In this document: piece after piece, positions 8,233 to 16,573 of the stretch
Layout: every line of letters begins with the position of its first letter
How positions within the stretch are numbered: position 1 is the stretch's first letter
Origin: Streptomyces hygroscopicus
GTDB taxonomy: Bacteria > Actinomycetota > Actinomycetes > Streptomycetales > Streptomycetaceae
DNA length: 64,000 nucleotides
Assembly (NCBI GenBank): GCA_002021875.1
Contig: CP018627.1
Location: 10,850,001-10,914,000, forward strand
Reading direction: 5' to 3'
Made by a program: the position numbers and the translations under genes
Notes under the pieces: generated by a model
The model's database searches: none
What the model was told of the DNA's origin: nothing
The model's input: only the letters and a program-made list of their open reading frames with translations

Positions 8233-8970
8233 GTGAACCGCAGGGACGCCACCGGACTGGCCGGAAGCGCCGCTCTGGGCGCGTGGACGGCGCTGGGGGT
8301 GCTGACCGCGGTCGTCGTGGTCGGCGCCGGTGCTCCGCTGTGGCTGGACAACGGCCTCCTCGGATGGTCCGTCGGGCACCGCCCGGATGCGATGCGGACC
8401 CTCGCCCGCGGACTGACCGACACCGGGACCGGTGCCATCCCGTACATACTCGTCACGCTGGCCGGCTTCCTGGCGGCACGAGCCGTGCGGCACCGGCTGC
8501 TCGCCGCCGCGTTCTGCCTCGCCTGTCTCGGCGTGGGGCAGGCACTCCGGTACGGCGTGATGGAACTTGTCCACCGCTCCCGCCCTCCGCGGGGCGACTG
8601 GGCGGCGCATGCGAGCGGCTGGGCGTTCCCCTCGGGGCACGCCACCACGGGTGCGCTGACCGCCGGGCTGCTGATGGTCGCGCTGACCCTGCGCGCCCCG
8701 CGCGGAGCGACATCGTTCAGGGTCGTCATCGGCTGTTGGGGCGTGCTGGTCGGGCTGACCCGCGTCTATCTCGGGGTGCACTGGTGCACGGACGTTATCG
8801 GTGGCTGGCTGTTCGCCGTCGGCTGGCTGGGGGCGTGCCTCTGTGCAGCGGGCCGGTGGCTGCCCGCCCTCTTCCTCACCGACACCGCCTCCCTCCCCGC
8901 CAATATGGCCACCACCGCCGAGAGACCGCCGGAGGACCATGCGCCGCAAGATCCTGATCGTCGAGGATGA
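8233..8970 (+). CDS. PAP2-family membrane phosphatase (probable undecaprenyl pyrophosphate phosphatase)
   Basis: 245 residues, about six membrane helices. The three PAP2 active-site motifs are present: RSRPPRG (KxxxxxxRP-type) near 118, PSGH near 136, and TRVYLGVHWCTD near 176 (SRxxxxxHxxxD-type with Thr for Ser). PAP2 membrane enzymes of this size remove a phosphate from undecaprenyl pyrophosphate or phosphatidylglycerol phosphate. Lying directly after dedA and in the same cluster as uppP, the former is the better guess. GTG start. Its 3' end overlaps the following response regulator by 32 bases. Confidence 0.88.
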   Translation: MNRRDATGLAGSAALGAWTALGVLTAVVVVGAGAPLWLDNGLLGWSVGHRPDAMRTLARGLTDTGTGAIPYILVTLAGFLAARAVRHRLLAAAFCLACLGVGQALRYGVMELVHRSRPPRGDWAAHASGWAFPSGHATTGALTAGLLMVALTLRAPRGATSFRVVIGCWGVLVGLTRVYLGVHWCTDVIGGWLFAVGWLGACLCAAGRWLPALFLTDTASLPANMATTAERPPEDHAPQDPDRRG

Positions 8971-9601
8971 TCACGCCCTGCGTGATGTGCTCCGTCGCGG
9001 TCTGTACGACGAAGACTTCGATCCCGTCCCGGCCACCGACGGCGCCACCGCCCTACGCCTGGTCACCGCCGACATCTCGGCGGTCGTCCTGGACATCGGC
9101 CTGCCCGACGCGGACGGACGGGACGTATGCCAGGCCATGCGCGCGGGCGGGTTCCACGCCCCGGTCGTCTTCCTGACGGCACGGCACCACCTCACCGACC
9201 GACTGTCCGGCTTCTCGGCCGGGGGCGATGACTACCTGCCGAAACCGTTCCATCTCGCCGAGCTCGCCGCCCGGCTGCGGGCGGCGCTCAAACGGGCCAC
9301 ACCCCCGCCGACCGCCACAGCCGGGGATCTGGTCCTGGACGCGGTCCGGCACAGCGCGACCGTGCACGGTACCCGGGTCGCCCTGTCCCCGACGGAGTTC
9401 CGGCTGCTGGCCACGCTCGTCGCCGCGGACGGGGACCTGGTGCGCCGCCGTGACCTGGTCAGGGCGGGCTGGCCCGAAGGCGGACAGGTCAGTGACAACA
9501 CCCTGGATCAGTATCTGACCAGGCTGCGCCGCAAACTACGCGAGACGGGCAGCGGCCTGACCATCGCCACCGCGCGCGGGATCGGGCACCGCCTGTCATG
9601 A
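8939..9601 (+). CDS. OmpR-family response regulator
   Basis: 220 residues. Receiver with LIVEDDHALRD, phospho-acceptor D52 (VLDIGLPDADGRD) and PKPFH; DNA-binding domain with LSPTEFRLLATLV and TARGIGHRLS. ATG 8939 is preceded by GGAGG at 8931 and lies inside the end of the PAP2 gene. Its stop overlaps the kinase ATG (ATGA), so dedA, PAP2, regulator and kinase form one operon. The 11-bp-spaced CTGAAC pairs before the two DUF347 genes are possible targets. Confidence 0.95.
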   Translation: MRRKILIVEDDHALRDVLRRGLYDEDFDPVPATDGATALRLVTADISAVVLDIGLPDADGRDVCQAMRAGGFHAPVVFLTARHHLTDRLSGFSAGGDDYLPKPFHLAELAARLRAALKRATPPPTATAGDLVLDAVRHSATVHGTRVALSPTEFRLLATLVAADGDLVRRRDLVRAGWPEGGQVSDNTLDQYLTRLRRKLRETGSGLTIATARGIGHRLS

Positions 9602-10989
9602 GATCGGTCTGGCGCCGGCCGGTGCTTCGCGCTCTGGCTCCCCGTACCTTGCGCGGACGGCTCTCGCTCGTCGCGGTGACCACCGCCGCGCTGCTGATCA
9701 CGGCGCTGACCGTCGTGTTCAACACCGCGGTGGAACGACACCTGCGGCACCAGGCGGACGACGAGCTGCGGGCCCGGGCGACCGCCGTCGCCGCGACCGT
9801 CAACACCAGCGGCCCACAGGTGCGCGTCCTGGAGACCGCCAACGATCAGCTGCTGGACAGGAACGTGTGGATCTACGCAGGCAAGCACCTGCTGGAAAAG
9901 CCCCCCGCCACCTCGGCGAGCAGCCCTCTCACCCGGACCACCGGCCGGCTCGCCGCGCGGGGCGCACCTGACTGCGCGACCGTCCACTCCGAGGGCCGAC
10001 GGTCCGTCCGCCTGTGCGCCAGGCCCGTGCCCGGTGGTGATGCCACCGCCACCGTCGTCACGGCCCTCGACCTCACCCCGTACCAGAGCTCCGCGGACAC
10101 CCTGCTGCTGGGATCACTGATCCTGGACGCGGTCATGCTTGTCTGCGCCTACGTACTGACACGTCTCGCGGTCGGCCGGGCACTGAGCCCGGTGCGGACG
10201 ATGACCGACCAGGCCACCCAGTGGAGTGCCGTGGCCTCCGGCGAACGCTTCAGCACCGGGGGAGGCCCGGCCGAACTGGCCCGTCTGGGCACCTCGCTGG
10301 ACGCGTTGCTGGACCGCATACGTGCCGTGCTGCGTCATGAGCAGCAACTGACGGGCGAGCTGTCCCACGAGCTGCGGACCCCACTCACCTGGATCATCGC
10401 CGAACTCGACTGGTGGCGATCCCGTCCCCGCTCAGCCGCGGAGACCCGTGCCACCCACGAGGCGATCGACGAGGCCGCCCAGTCCATGCGAAGCATCTGC
10501 GACACGCTCCTCCGCGACGCCCGCGAGAACGCGGCCGACGCCTCGACGGCTTCCGGCATGGCCGATGTCGTATCCGTTCTGCGCCGCATGGCCCAACGCC
10601 TCGGCGCACCGGCCCAGGTGAAGGCCGTGGTGGCGGCCGACGACGCGGGACTCGAGGCGGGAGTGACACCGGCCTTCCTCGAACGCGTCATCAGCCCGCT
10701 GCTCGCCAACGCCGTCCGCTACGCCCGTTCCACCGTCACCGTGACCGGGCGGCGCACGCCCGGCGGCGTGGCGATCGACATCACCGACGACGGACCGGGA
10801 GTACCCGAGGCGTTCGTCGGTGAACTCTTCCAACCGGGTCGGCGAGCCGATCCCGGCGACGGTCACCACGGAGCGGGCCTCGGGCTGCCGCTCGCGCGCC
10901 GTCTGGCCCGCTCCGCGGGCGGCGAGGTGTCCTACGACGCCGGGCACGCGCCCGGGGCGCGCTTCACCGTCACTCTGCCCGCTGGGTGA
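9598..10989 (+). CDS. Two-component sensor histidine kinase
   Basis: 463 residues: membrane segments at about 24-42 and 168-190 enclose a sensor region, then a HAMP-like linker. H257 lies in LTGELSHELRTPLTWI. The ATPase domain has LLANAVRYA, TDDGPGVP and [18 protein letters not shown]. It ends at 10989 and overlaps the convergent DUF347 gene by 20 bases. Its last 30 residues reappear in the fused relic at 2597-2686, showing that an ancestral copy of this operon once stood there. Confidence 0.95.
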   Translation: MRSVWRRPVLRALAPRTLRGRLSLVAVTTAALLITALTVVFNTAVERHLRHQADDELRARATAVAATVNTSGPQVRVLETANDQLLDRNVWIYAGKHLLEKPPATSASSPLTRTTGRLAARGAPDCATVHSEGRRSVRLCARPVPGGDATATVVTALDLTPYQSSADTLLLGSLILDAVMLVCAYVLTRLAVGRALSPVRTMTDQATQWSAVASGERFSTGGGPAELARLGTSLDALLDRIRAVLRHEQQLTGELSHELRTPLTWIIAELDWWRSRPRSAAETRATHEAIDEAAQSMRSICDTLLRDARENAADASTASGMADVVSVLRRMAQRLGAPAQVKAVVAADDAGLEAGVTPAFLERVISPLLANAVRYARSTVTVTGRRTPGGVAIDITDDGPGVPEAFVGELFQPGRRADPGDGHHGAGLGLPLARRLARSAGGEVSYDAGHAPGARFTVTLPAG

Positions 10990-11860
10990 CTTGCTCCCGC
11001 TCCGCGCTCCGCGGGCCGGGTGCCCGGCGCTCCTGCACGTGGGCGTAGGTCATCAGCCCGAACAGGACTGCCAGCAGGACAGCGGATGAGCCCGCCGTAC
11101 CCAGGTCGAGGCCGCCCTTGGCGACCGGCTTGGTGAGGAAGTCGCCCGCGGTGGCGCCGAGCGGCCGGGTGAGGACGAAGGCGATCCAGAACAGCAGCAC
11201 GTTCGGCACCACGGGGACCTTCATCAACGCGACGAGGACGGCCAGCACCCCGATGACCAGGAGCGCGCCCCCCGCGTAGCCCAGGCCGGAGCTGTCGGAC
11301 AGGAAGTCTCCCATCGATGTGCCGAGCGTGTTGGAGACGAGGATGGCCGACCAGAACAGCGCCTCACCCCGGAAGGTGACGATGTCGCGGATCTGGAACG
11401 TCATCCCGCTCACCTTCCACGCCAGGAAGATCGCCAGCAGGATCGAGACCAGGATCGCCGCGCCGGCCGGGTAGCCCAGGCCGAGGCCCTGCGGGCCCCA
11501 GCCGAGCGATGCGGCGCCGCCCGAGAGGTACTTGGCGCTGGCGTCACGGTTCATGAAGTCGGACATGGTGGTGCCGGCCATGCTGGTCGACAGGATCACG
11601 GTCCAGTAGAGGAAGGGGTTGTAGCGGCGGGATCTGAGCTGGACGACGAGGGTCACCACGAAGATCAAGAACAGCGCGATCGTGGTGAGGAAGTAGCCGA
11701 GCTTCAGGGTCTGGGCGAAGAGGTCTCCGGCCGTCTCACCCAGGGTCGTCGCGGCGATCTTCATGATCCAGAAGGCCAGGGTGGCCTCGGGCAGCTTCTT
11801 CATCACCGACGTGCTCGTACTCGCGACGTCGAGGTCGGTGAGGACTCCGGCTTCCCCCAT
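10970..11860 (-). CDS. DUF347 (COG4705) integral membrane protein, copy B
   Basis: 296 residues, about eight membrane helices and four DUF347 repeats: TLGETAGDLF, AGTTMSDFM, TLGTSMGDFL and RPLGATAGDFL. The N-terminal motif MKKLPEATLAFWIMKIAATT matches copy A (2747-3580). Function unknown; the position next to a kinase in both copies suggests a link with that signalling pair. ATG 11860 was chosen because GGGAG lies ten bases upstream. A longer open frame extends to 12220, but its added part is low-complexity and lies antisense to the next gene. Confidence 0.88.
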   Translation of the reverse strand: MGEAGVLTDLDVASTSTSVMKKLPEATLAFWIMKIAATTLGETAGDLFAQTLKLGYFLTTIALFLIFVVTLVVQLRSRRYNPFLYWTVILSTSMAGTTMSDFMNRDASAKYLSGGAASLGWGPQGLGLGYPAGAAILVSILLAIFLAWKVSGMTFQIRDIVTFRGEALFWSAILVSNTLGTSMGDFLSDSSGLGYAGGALLVIGVLAVLVALMKVPVVPNVLLFWIAFVLTRPLGATAGDFLTKPVAKGGLDLGTAGSSAVLLAVLFGLMTYAHVQERRAPGPRSAEREQVTQRAE

Positions 11861-11974
11861 GTCATGTGCTCCCGTCTGATCGGGGGTAACGGCGCCCGCG
11901 CCGAAGGGGCCGAGCGCCTCGTGGCATGGGCCGCTCGCGGACGGCGGCGCTGTTACGACCCTGCCTGCCGCGGC

Positions 11975-11998
11975 CTGAACGCATCCTGAACGCTGAAA
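11975..11998. promoter_or_regulatory. CTGAAC direct repeats before DUF347 copy B
   Basis: CTGAAC at 11975 and 11986 (11-bp spacing) plus CTGAAA at 11993. The core CTGAACGCATCCTGAA matches CTGAACACATCCTGAC before copy A in all but two positions. Confidence 0.5.
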
Positions 11999-12047
11999 CG
12001 GGTGGCGGCCCCGCTGACACGACGACGGGACCCGCCGCGGCCGCCGG

Positions 12048-13499
12048 TCAGTGGGGAGGCGTGTAGGCCGTGAGCCCGGTGTGCGGCAGGGGGTGGGGGG
12101 TCCAGGTGTGGGCGTAGCGGGGCGGGCCGGAGCGGGTCCTGGCGAGGGCGGCGGCGGGTTCGCGGGCGGCGCGGTGCAGCAGGGCGTGTGCTGTGGTGTT
12201 GCGGTTGTTGCCGCGGACATTGGCGGAGGCGCAGCCGGCGTCGTAGCCGATGGGTGGGGCGTGTGTGCCGCTGACCAGGCAGGGCGACGTGAGTCCGAGG
12301 CGGCGCAGGTCGTGGGCGGCGGTGCGGTAGCGGTCGGCGGTGGCGCGGGCGGCAGCCGTGTTGCGGTCGAGGACCTCGTACTGCGCGGACAGGTGCAGGG
12401 CGAGCAGCACGGCCGCCAGCCCGGCGGTCAGGGCGCGGGCGCGGGTCGGGCGGATGGCCTGCGCGCAGTGTCCGGCCAGGGTGGCGAGCGGAAGGGAGAG
12501 CAGGGCGTAGACGGGCAGCAGGAAGCGCGGCGCGGAGTAGTCGATGAGCAGCAGGTAGGGGATGCTCATCGCGGTGGCGCAGGCGATGGGGAGCAAGATG
12601 ACCGCGTCGCGCCGGGTGCGCCAGGCTACGACGCAGGCGGTGAGGGCGAGGGCGGGCAGGGCCAGCCACCACAGGGTGAGTTCGGGGTGGGCGAGTGGGA
12701 CGTGGCAGGGGCGACAGAGCAGGGGGCCGTTGAGGCTGCGCCAGGCCATGCCGCCCGCCCAGTGTGTGCCCATGCCGCCCTCGGTGGTGCTGGAGAGGTG
12801 CAGCCGGGCGCCGACCCCGCCCCAGCGCGCGTACGCCTCGGCGATCCACTCGGCGCCGCCTGCGGCGAACCCGCCGGCCACGGCGAGCGCGGGCGCCGGG
12901 CGCCGCCGGGCCGGGACGATCGCGCACGCCGCGAGCAGGGGCAGGGCGAGCCAGATGCCGTCGGAGAAGCGGAAGCAGGTGGCGGCCGCGACCATGGCGC
13001 CCAGACCGAGCGGGGCCCGCCACCCCATATGGGGGTGTGCGGCACGCAGGAACCAGCCGACGGCCGCCACCGCGGACAGGGCCACCCACAGGTTGGGCAT
13101 GGCCTGCGGCCCGTAGAGCATGGTGGTCCACAGGCCGGCGAACAGCAGCGCGGCCAGGGCGGTCCGCCCGGGGCCGAGCAGCGGCTGCCAGACGCGGTAG
13201 GCCGCGTACAGGGCGGCGGCGGACAACAGCGCCAGGACGACCCGGAGCACGGTGCCACCACCGGAGTCGGTGACGGCAAGGACGGGGGCCGCCAGAAGGC
13301 TGATGCCGCGTGAGCGCGGGGCGCTGAAGTACGCCGCCGGGCGGTGCGGGTCGACCTGGGAGAGGTACACCGTTTCGTCCCAGCCCAGCCCCAGATGCGG
13401 GACCACGAGGGCGAGTTGGGCCGCCGCATAGGCGAGTGCGACCAGCGCCGGCCACGGTATCCGGCGTGGCGGCCGGATGACCGCACTCACCACGGTCAT
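12048..13499 (-). CDS. Integral membrane glycosyltransferase-like protein (PMT/ArnT type)
   Basis: 483 residues with about eleven membrane helices. The motif GWDETVYLSQV after the first helix resembles the catalytic D/E loop of GT-C (family 39/83-like) enzymes, which use polyprenyl-phosphate-linked sugars outside the membrane. The C-terminal 100 residues form an extracytoplasmic tail with several cysteines. A donor or acceptor cannot be named. It is the last gene of a run dedA-GT-uppP-this gene. Its ATG overlaps the uppP stop (ATGA), supporting a shared role in the polyprenyl-phosphate economy. Confidence 0.75.
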   Translation of the reverse strand: MTVVSAVIRPPRRIPWPALVALAYAAAQLALVVPHLGLGWDETVYLSQVDPHRPAAYFSAPRSRGISLLAAPVLAVTDSGGGTVLRVVLALLSAAALYAAYRVWQPLLGPGRTALAALLFAGLWTTMLYGPQAMPNLWVALSAVAAVGWFLRAAHPHMGWRAPLGLGAMVAAATCFRFSDGIWLALPLLAACAIVPARRRPAPALAVAGGFAAGGAEWIAEAYARWGGVGARLHLSSTTEGGMGTHWAGGMAWRSLNGPLLCRPCHVPLAHPELTLWWLALPALALTACVVAWRTRRDAVILLPIACATAMSIPYLLLIDYSAPRFLLPVYALLSLPLATLAGHCAQAIRPTRARALTAGLAAVLLALHLSAQYEVLDRNTAAARATADRYRTAAHDLRRLGLTSPCLVSGTHAPPIGYDAGCASANVRGNNRNTTAHALLHRAAREPAAALARTRSGPPRYAHTWTPHPLPHTGLTAYTPPH

Positions 13500-14332
13500 G
13501 CGGAGAGCACCCCGGTACCCAGCAGGCCGAGGAGCAGCAGGCCGACGGCGACGCGGTAGATGACGAACGCGTTGAAGGAATGCCTGGCGACGAACTTCAG
13601 CAGCCAGGCGATCGAGGCGTAGGCGACCACGAAGGACACGGCGGTGCCCACCACGAGGGGGGCGGTGCCGACCCCGGCGCCGACGGCGTCCTTCAGTTCG
13701 TACAGGCCCGCGCCGGTCAGCGCCGGGATGCCGAGGAAGAAGGACAGGCGGGTGGCGGCCACCCGGTCCAGGTCGAGGATGAGCGCGGTGGACATGGTGG
13801 CGCCGGAGCGGGAGAAGCCGGGGAAGAGCAGCGCGAGAATCTGCGAACAGCCCACCAGCATGGCGTCCTTGAAGCCCGTGTCGTCCTCACCGCGTTTGTG
13901 GCGGCCCATCTGGTCGGCCACCCACATCACAGCGGACCCGGCGACGAGGGAGCCGGCGACCACCCACAGGGATGCGAGCGGGCCCTCGATGAGGGGTTTC
14001 GCGGCCAGGCCCACGATCACGATGGGGATGGTGGCGTAGATGACCCACCAGGCGAACTTGTAGTCGTGGTGGTACCGCTGTTCGCGGTGGGCGAGTCCGC
14101 GGCTCCAGGCGGAGACGATCCGCACGATGTCCTTGAAGAAGTACACGAGCACCGCGGCGATCGCGCCGACCTGGATGACGGCGGTGAAGCCGACCACGGA
14201 GGTGTCGTCGACCGGGATGCCCATCAGCCCTTCGGTGATCTTCAGGTGGCCGGTGGAGGAGACGGGGAGGAACTCCGTGATGCCTTCGACGATGCCGAGG
14301 ATGGCCGCCTGGCCGATGCTGATGGCACTCAT
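13496..14332 (-). CDS. uppP: Undecaprenyl-diphosphatase UppP (BacA)
   Basis: 278 residues, the usual length. It carries both BacA/UppP signatures: EGITEFLPVSSTGHL at about 16-30 and PGFSRSGATM near 170, which form the active site in the membrane. UppP removes a phosphate from undecaprenyl pyrophosphate to regenerate the carrier lipid for peptidoglycan, and raised dosage gives bacitracin resistance. ATG 14332 matches the family N-terminus; the open frame runs further upstream but without homology. A 110-base gap separates it from the glycosyltransferase gene before it; I see no terminator there. Confidence 0.96.
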   Translation of the reverse strand: MSAISIGQAAILGIVEGITEFLPVSSTGHLKITEGLMGIPVDDTSVVGFTAVIQVGAIAAVLVYFFKDIVRIVSAWSRGLAHREQRYHHDYKFAWWVIYATIPIVIVGLAAKPLIEGPLASLWVVAGSLVAGSAVMWVADQMGRHKRGEDDTGFKDAMLVGCSQILALLFPGFSRSGATMSTALILDLDRVAATRLSFFLGIPALTGAGLYELKDAVGAGVGTAPLVVGTAVSFVVAYASIAWLLKFVARHSFNAFVIYRVAVGLLLLGLLGTGVLSA

Positions 14333-14442
14333 CTGGATCCGTTTCTGTGGTGGCTGGGGCGAGCCGTGTCCGCGGGGGACCGGCGCGGCGCGGTACGGCC
14401 GTGGGGAGGGGACCGCGGTACGAGCGCGGGGAGTGGCGGGGG

Positions 14443-15651
14443 TCAGCGGCGCAGGCGGCGCAGGGCCCGGCCCGCGCGCCCGCGCCAGCGGGCCTTGCGG
14501 CGCTGCCAGGCGCGGGCGGAACGCGTGGCGGCGAGGTCGCCGAACAGTTCCTCGTAGGCGCGCGCGACATGGGCCGGATCGAAGCGGCGGGCCGCGGCGC
14601 GGGCGGCCTTGCCCATGCGGTGGCGGTCGGGCTCGTCGGCGATCAGGTCGCACAGCGCGACGGCCAGCGCCTGCCGGTCGCCCATGGGGACCAAGCGGCC
14701 GTCGACACCGTCGTTGATGATCTCTGCCGGGCCGAGCGGGCAGTCGGTGGCGACCACCGGTGTGCCACAGCGCATCGCCTCGACCAGCGTCATGCCGAAG
14801 GACTCCGCATCGGAGGCGGAGGCGACGATCGACGCCTTCGCGAACTCGGCCTCGATCGGGGACACCGCGCCCATCAGCGCCGCCCGGCCCCCCAGGCCCT
14901 GCTCCTCGATCAGCCCCTGGAGCCGCTCCTTGTCCGCGCCCGAGCCATAGACGCGCAGCGACCAGTCCGGGTGCTTGGCGGCGACGTCGGTGAACGCCTC
15001 GATGAGCAGGTCGAACCGCTTGGCGCGCACCAGCCGTCCGGCCGCGGCGATGATGTGGGCGCCGCCGTCGGCGGGCGGCGGGCCCGGGTCGGGCACGCTG
15101 TTGGGTATGGCCAGGATCCGCCCGCCCGGCAGCCGCATCCTCGCCCGGTAGACGGCCGCGTCGGCTTCGGTCGTGGTGACCACGGCATCCAGGTCGCGGT
15201 ACTGGCGGGCGAGCTGGGCGCGCAGCCTCTTGGTGTGCGTGTCGTGGGTGAGGTGTTCCTGGGCGATGCGCAGTGCCCGGGGCGGTGCGAAGCGGGCCAG
15301 GTACACATTGATGCCCGGCCGCGTGCCGATGATCACGTCCGCGTCGCAGCTCCGCAGGTACTCGCGCGCCCGCCGGTCGGTGAGGCGGCTGTACTGCCTG
15401 TACCGCTTCTCGGCGGTGGGGAAGACCTCGGCCGGCTGATGCAGCAGGGGGTCGGCGGCGTCCGCGTGTATGTCAACCAGGGGCACGACCGTCACCCGTG
15501 GATCGATGACGAATCGCGGGTGGGTGCGGTGGCGGAGCATCGATACGATCGTCACCTCGTGCCGGTCGGCGAGCGCGGCGGCGAGATTGAGCGTGGTGCG
15601 GATCGTGCCGCCGATCGCGTACACGTTGTGGATCAGGAAGGTGATCTTCAC
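14443..15651 (-). CDS. GT4-type glycosyltransferase (GT-B fold)
   Basis: 402 residues. N-terminal half [19 protein letters not shown] with the glycine-rich acceptor loop. C-terminal half [17 protein letters not shown] and the EX7E region ([20 protein letters not shown]), the nucleotide-sugar site of family 4 enzymes. A basic tail ([21 protein letters not shown] region, 382-402) may bind the membrane surface. Substrate unknown. I chose GTG 15651 because it overlaps the stop of the upstream mini-dedA (GTGA) and begins exactly at the family N-terminus; the open frame upstream to 15888 is antisense low complexity. Confidence 0.9.
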   Translation of the reverse strand: MKITFLIHNVYAIGGTIRTTLNLAAALADRHEVTIVSMLRHRTHPRFVIDPRVTVVPLVDIHADAADPLLHQPAEVFPTAEKRYRQYSRLTDRRAREYLRSCDADVIIGTRPGINVYLARFAPPRALRIAQEHLTHDTHTKRLRAQLARQYRDLDAVVTTTEADAAVYRARMRLPGGRILAIPNSVPDPGPPPADGGAHIIAAAGRLVRAKRFDLLIEAFTDVAAKHPDWSLRVYGSGADKERLQGLIEEQGLGGRAALMGAVSPIEAEFAKASIVASASDAESFGMTLVEAMRCGTPVVATDCPLGPAEIINDGVDGRLVPMGDRQALAVALCDLIADEPDRHRMGKAARAAARRFDPAHVARAYEELFGDLAATRSARAWQRRKARWRGRAGRALRRLRR

Positions 15652-16037
15652 TTGGCGCTCCCCACGGTCGGCTCCGCGGCGGTGCGGGCCCGGCGGGACC
15701 TGAGCGCTTCCAGGGCGAGCGGCAGCGGGGAGACGGCGTCGATCAGCGCGAACAGAGGGAGCGGGTAGCGGTCGTAGCGGGCGAGCAGCTCCTCCGCACG
15801 CCTCACACCGTCGATCAGGTGCCGGCCGCGGGTACGGACCGGCACACCGGGCAGCGACAGGTGGACGCCCCTGCCCGAGGCCGTACACAGCAGGCCGGCG
15901 GTGACCAACAGGGAGTCACCGGGCAGGAAGAAGCCGATCAGCAGTCCGGTCTCGGCGAACAGCACCACGAAGACACCCGCCGTGCCGAACGCTGTCAGCA
16001 GTTCGGCGGCATCCAGCGGGTTGAGGGCCAAAGGCAC
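15648..16037 (-). CDS. Shortened DedA-family protein, copy C
   Basis: 129 residues against 224 for the copy at 7530. The N-terminal part is well kept ([18 protein letters not shown]), and so are the last 40 residues. Two internal stretches are missing: about 25 residues after SLPG and about 67 residues between LLARY and DRYPLP, the latter including the ARFxPxxRT motif. All losses are in frame, so a protein can still be made; whether it works is doubtful. GTG 16037 follows GGAAAGGA by eight bases and matches where homology begins. It is the first gene of an operon with the glycosyltransferase, uppP and membrane GT genes, divergent from blaI copy C across two operator boxes. Confidence 0.75.
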   Translation of the reverse strand: MPLALNPLDAAELLTAFGTAGVFVVLFAETGLLIGFFLPGDSLLVTAGLLCTASGRGVHLSLPGVPVRTRGRHLIDGVRRAEELLARYDRYPLPLFALIDAVSPLPLALEALRSRRARTAAEPTVGSAK

Positions 16038-16121
16038 CGCAGGGTCCTTTCCGGCCGTGCCCGCCCAAGGCAGAGTTCTGCCCAGGCACGCGTGCATGGC
16101 ACACTTGGGAGACAACAGCTT

Positions 16122-16154
16122 TTACACCGGTGTAGGAGTCCTACACGAGTGTAG
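16122..16154. promoter_or_regulatory. Paired BlaI-type operator boxes, locus C
   Basis: TTACACCGGTGTAG (16122-16135, with a perfect 12-bp palindrome at 16123-16134) and CTACACGAGTGTAG (16141-16154), centres 19 bp apart. They sit between the divergent mini-dedA operon (start 16037) and the blaI/M56 pair (start 16181), so one repressor could control both directions. Confidence 0.82.
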
Positions 16155-16180
16155 GTGATGAGATGAGGGAGGCCAACCGC

Positions 16181-16558
16181 ATGGGCATCCGCACGCCAGG
16201 ACACGGGCCCAAGCGGCCCAACGGTGCCCGCGAGGCCGAGATCCTCGAACTGCTGCAGCGGGCCGACGGCGCGCTGACCCCCCGGGAGGTCACCGAACGC
16301 CTCGGCGGCGAACTGGCCTACAACAGCGTGGTGACGATCCTCACCCGTATGCACACCAAGCAGTTGCTCACCCGCACCCCGCGTGGCCGGGCCTACGCCT
16401 ACGCCCCCGTGACCGACGACCCCGGCTTCGCCGCCCGCCGCATGCGCTCGGTCCTGGAAGAGCGGTCAGACCGCCAGGACGTCCTCGCCCGCTTCGCCGA
16501 CGAGCTGTCCACCACCGACGCGGACCTGCTGCGCCAACTGCTCGACCCCGATCAGTAG
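16181..16558 (+). CDS. BlaI/MecI-family transcriptional repressor (copy C)
   Basis: 125 residues, winged-helix domain (REAEILELLQRADGALTPREV, NSVVTILTRMHTKQLLTRT) and dimerisation tail (VLARFADELSTTDADLLRQLL). Close to copy A at 1870-2241. ATG 16181 is chosen because GGGAGG lies eight bases upstream; another ATG at 16163 would put the start only nine bases after the operator. The M56 partner follows after 15 bases. Expected to repress itself, the divergent dedA-GT-uppP-GT operon and, in trans, the boxes at 7425. Confidence 0.92.
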   Translation: MGIRTPGHGPKRPNGAREAEILELLQRADGALTPREVTERLGGELAYNSVVTILTRMHTKQLLTRTPRGRAYAYAPVTDDPGFAARRMRSVLEERSDRQDVLARFADELSTTDADLLRQLLDPDQ

Positions 16559-16573
16559 GAAGAGGCAGCCCAG

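Noticed and set aside
10970..12220. Long form of DUF347 copy B with 120 extra N-terminal residues
   Set aside because: The extension is Pro/Ala/Thr low complexity overlapping the next gene; the ATG at 11860 has a ribosome site and fits the paralogue.
12051..13313. A 420-codon plus-strand frame under the membrane glycosyltransferase
   Set aside because: Gly/Gln/Arg low complexity without a ribosome site; the minus strand encodes regular membrane helices.
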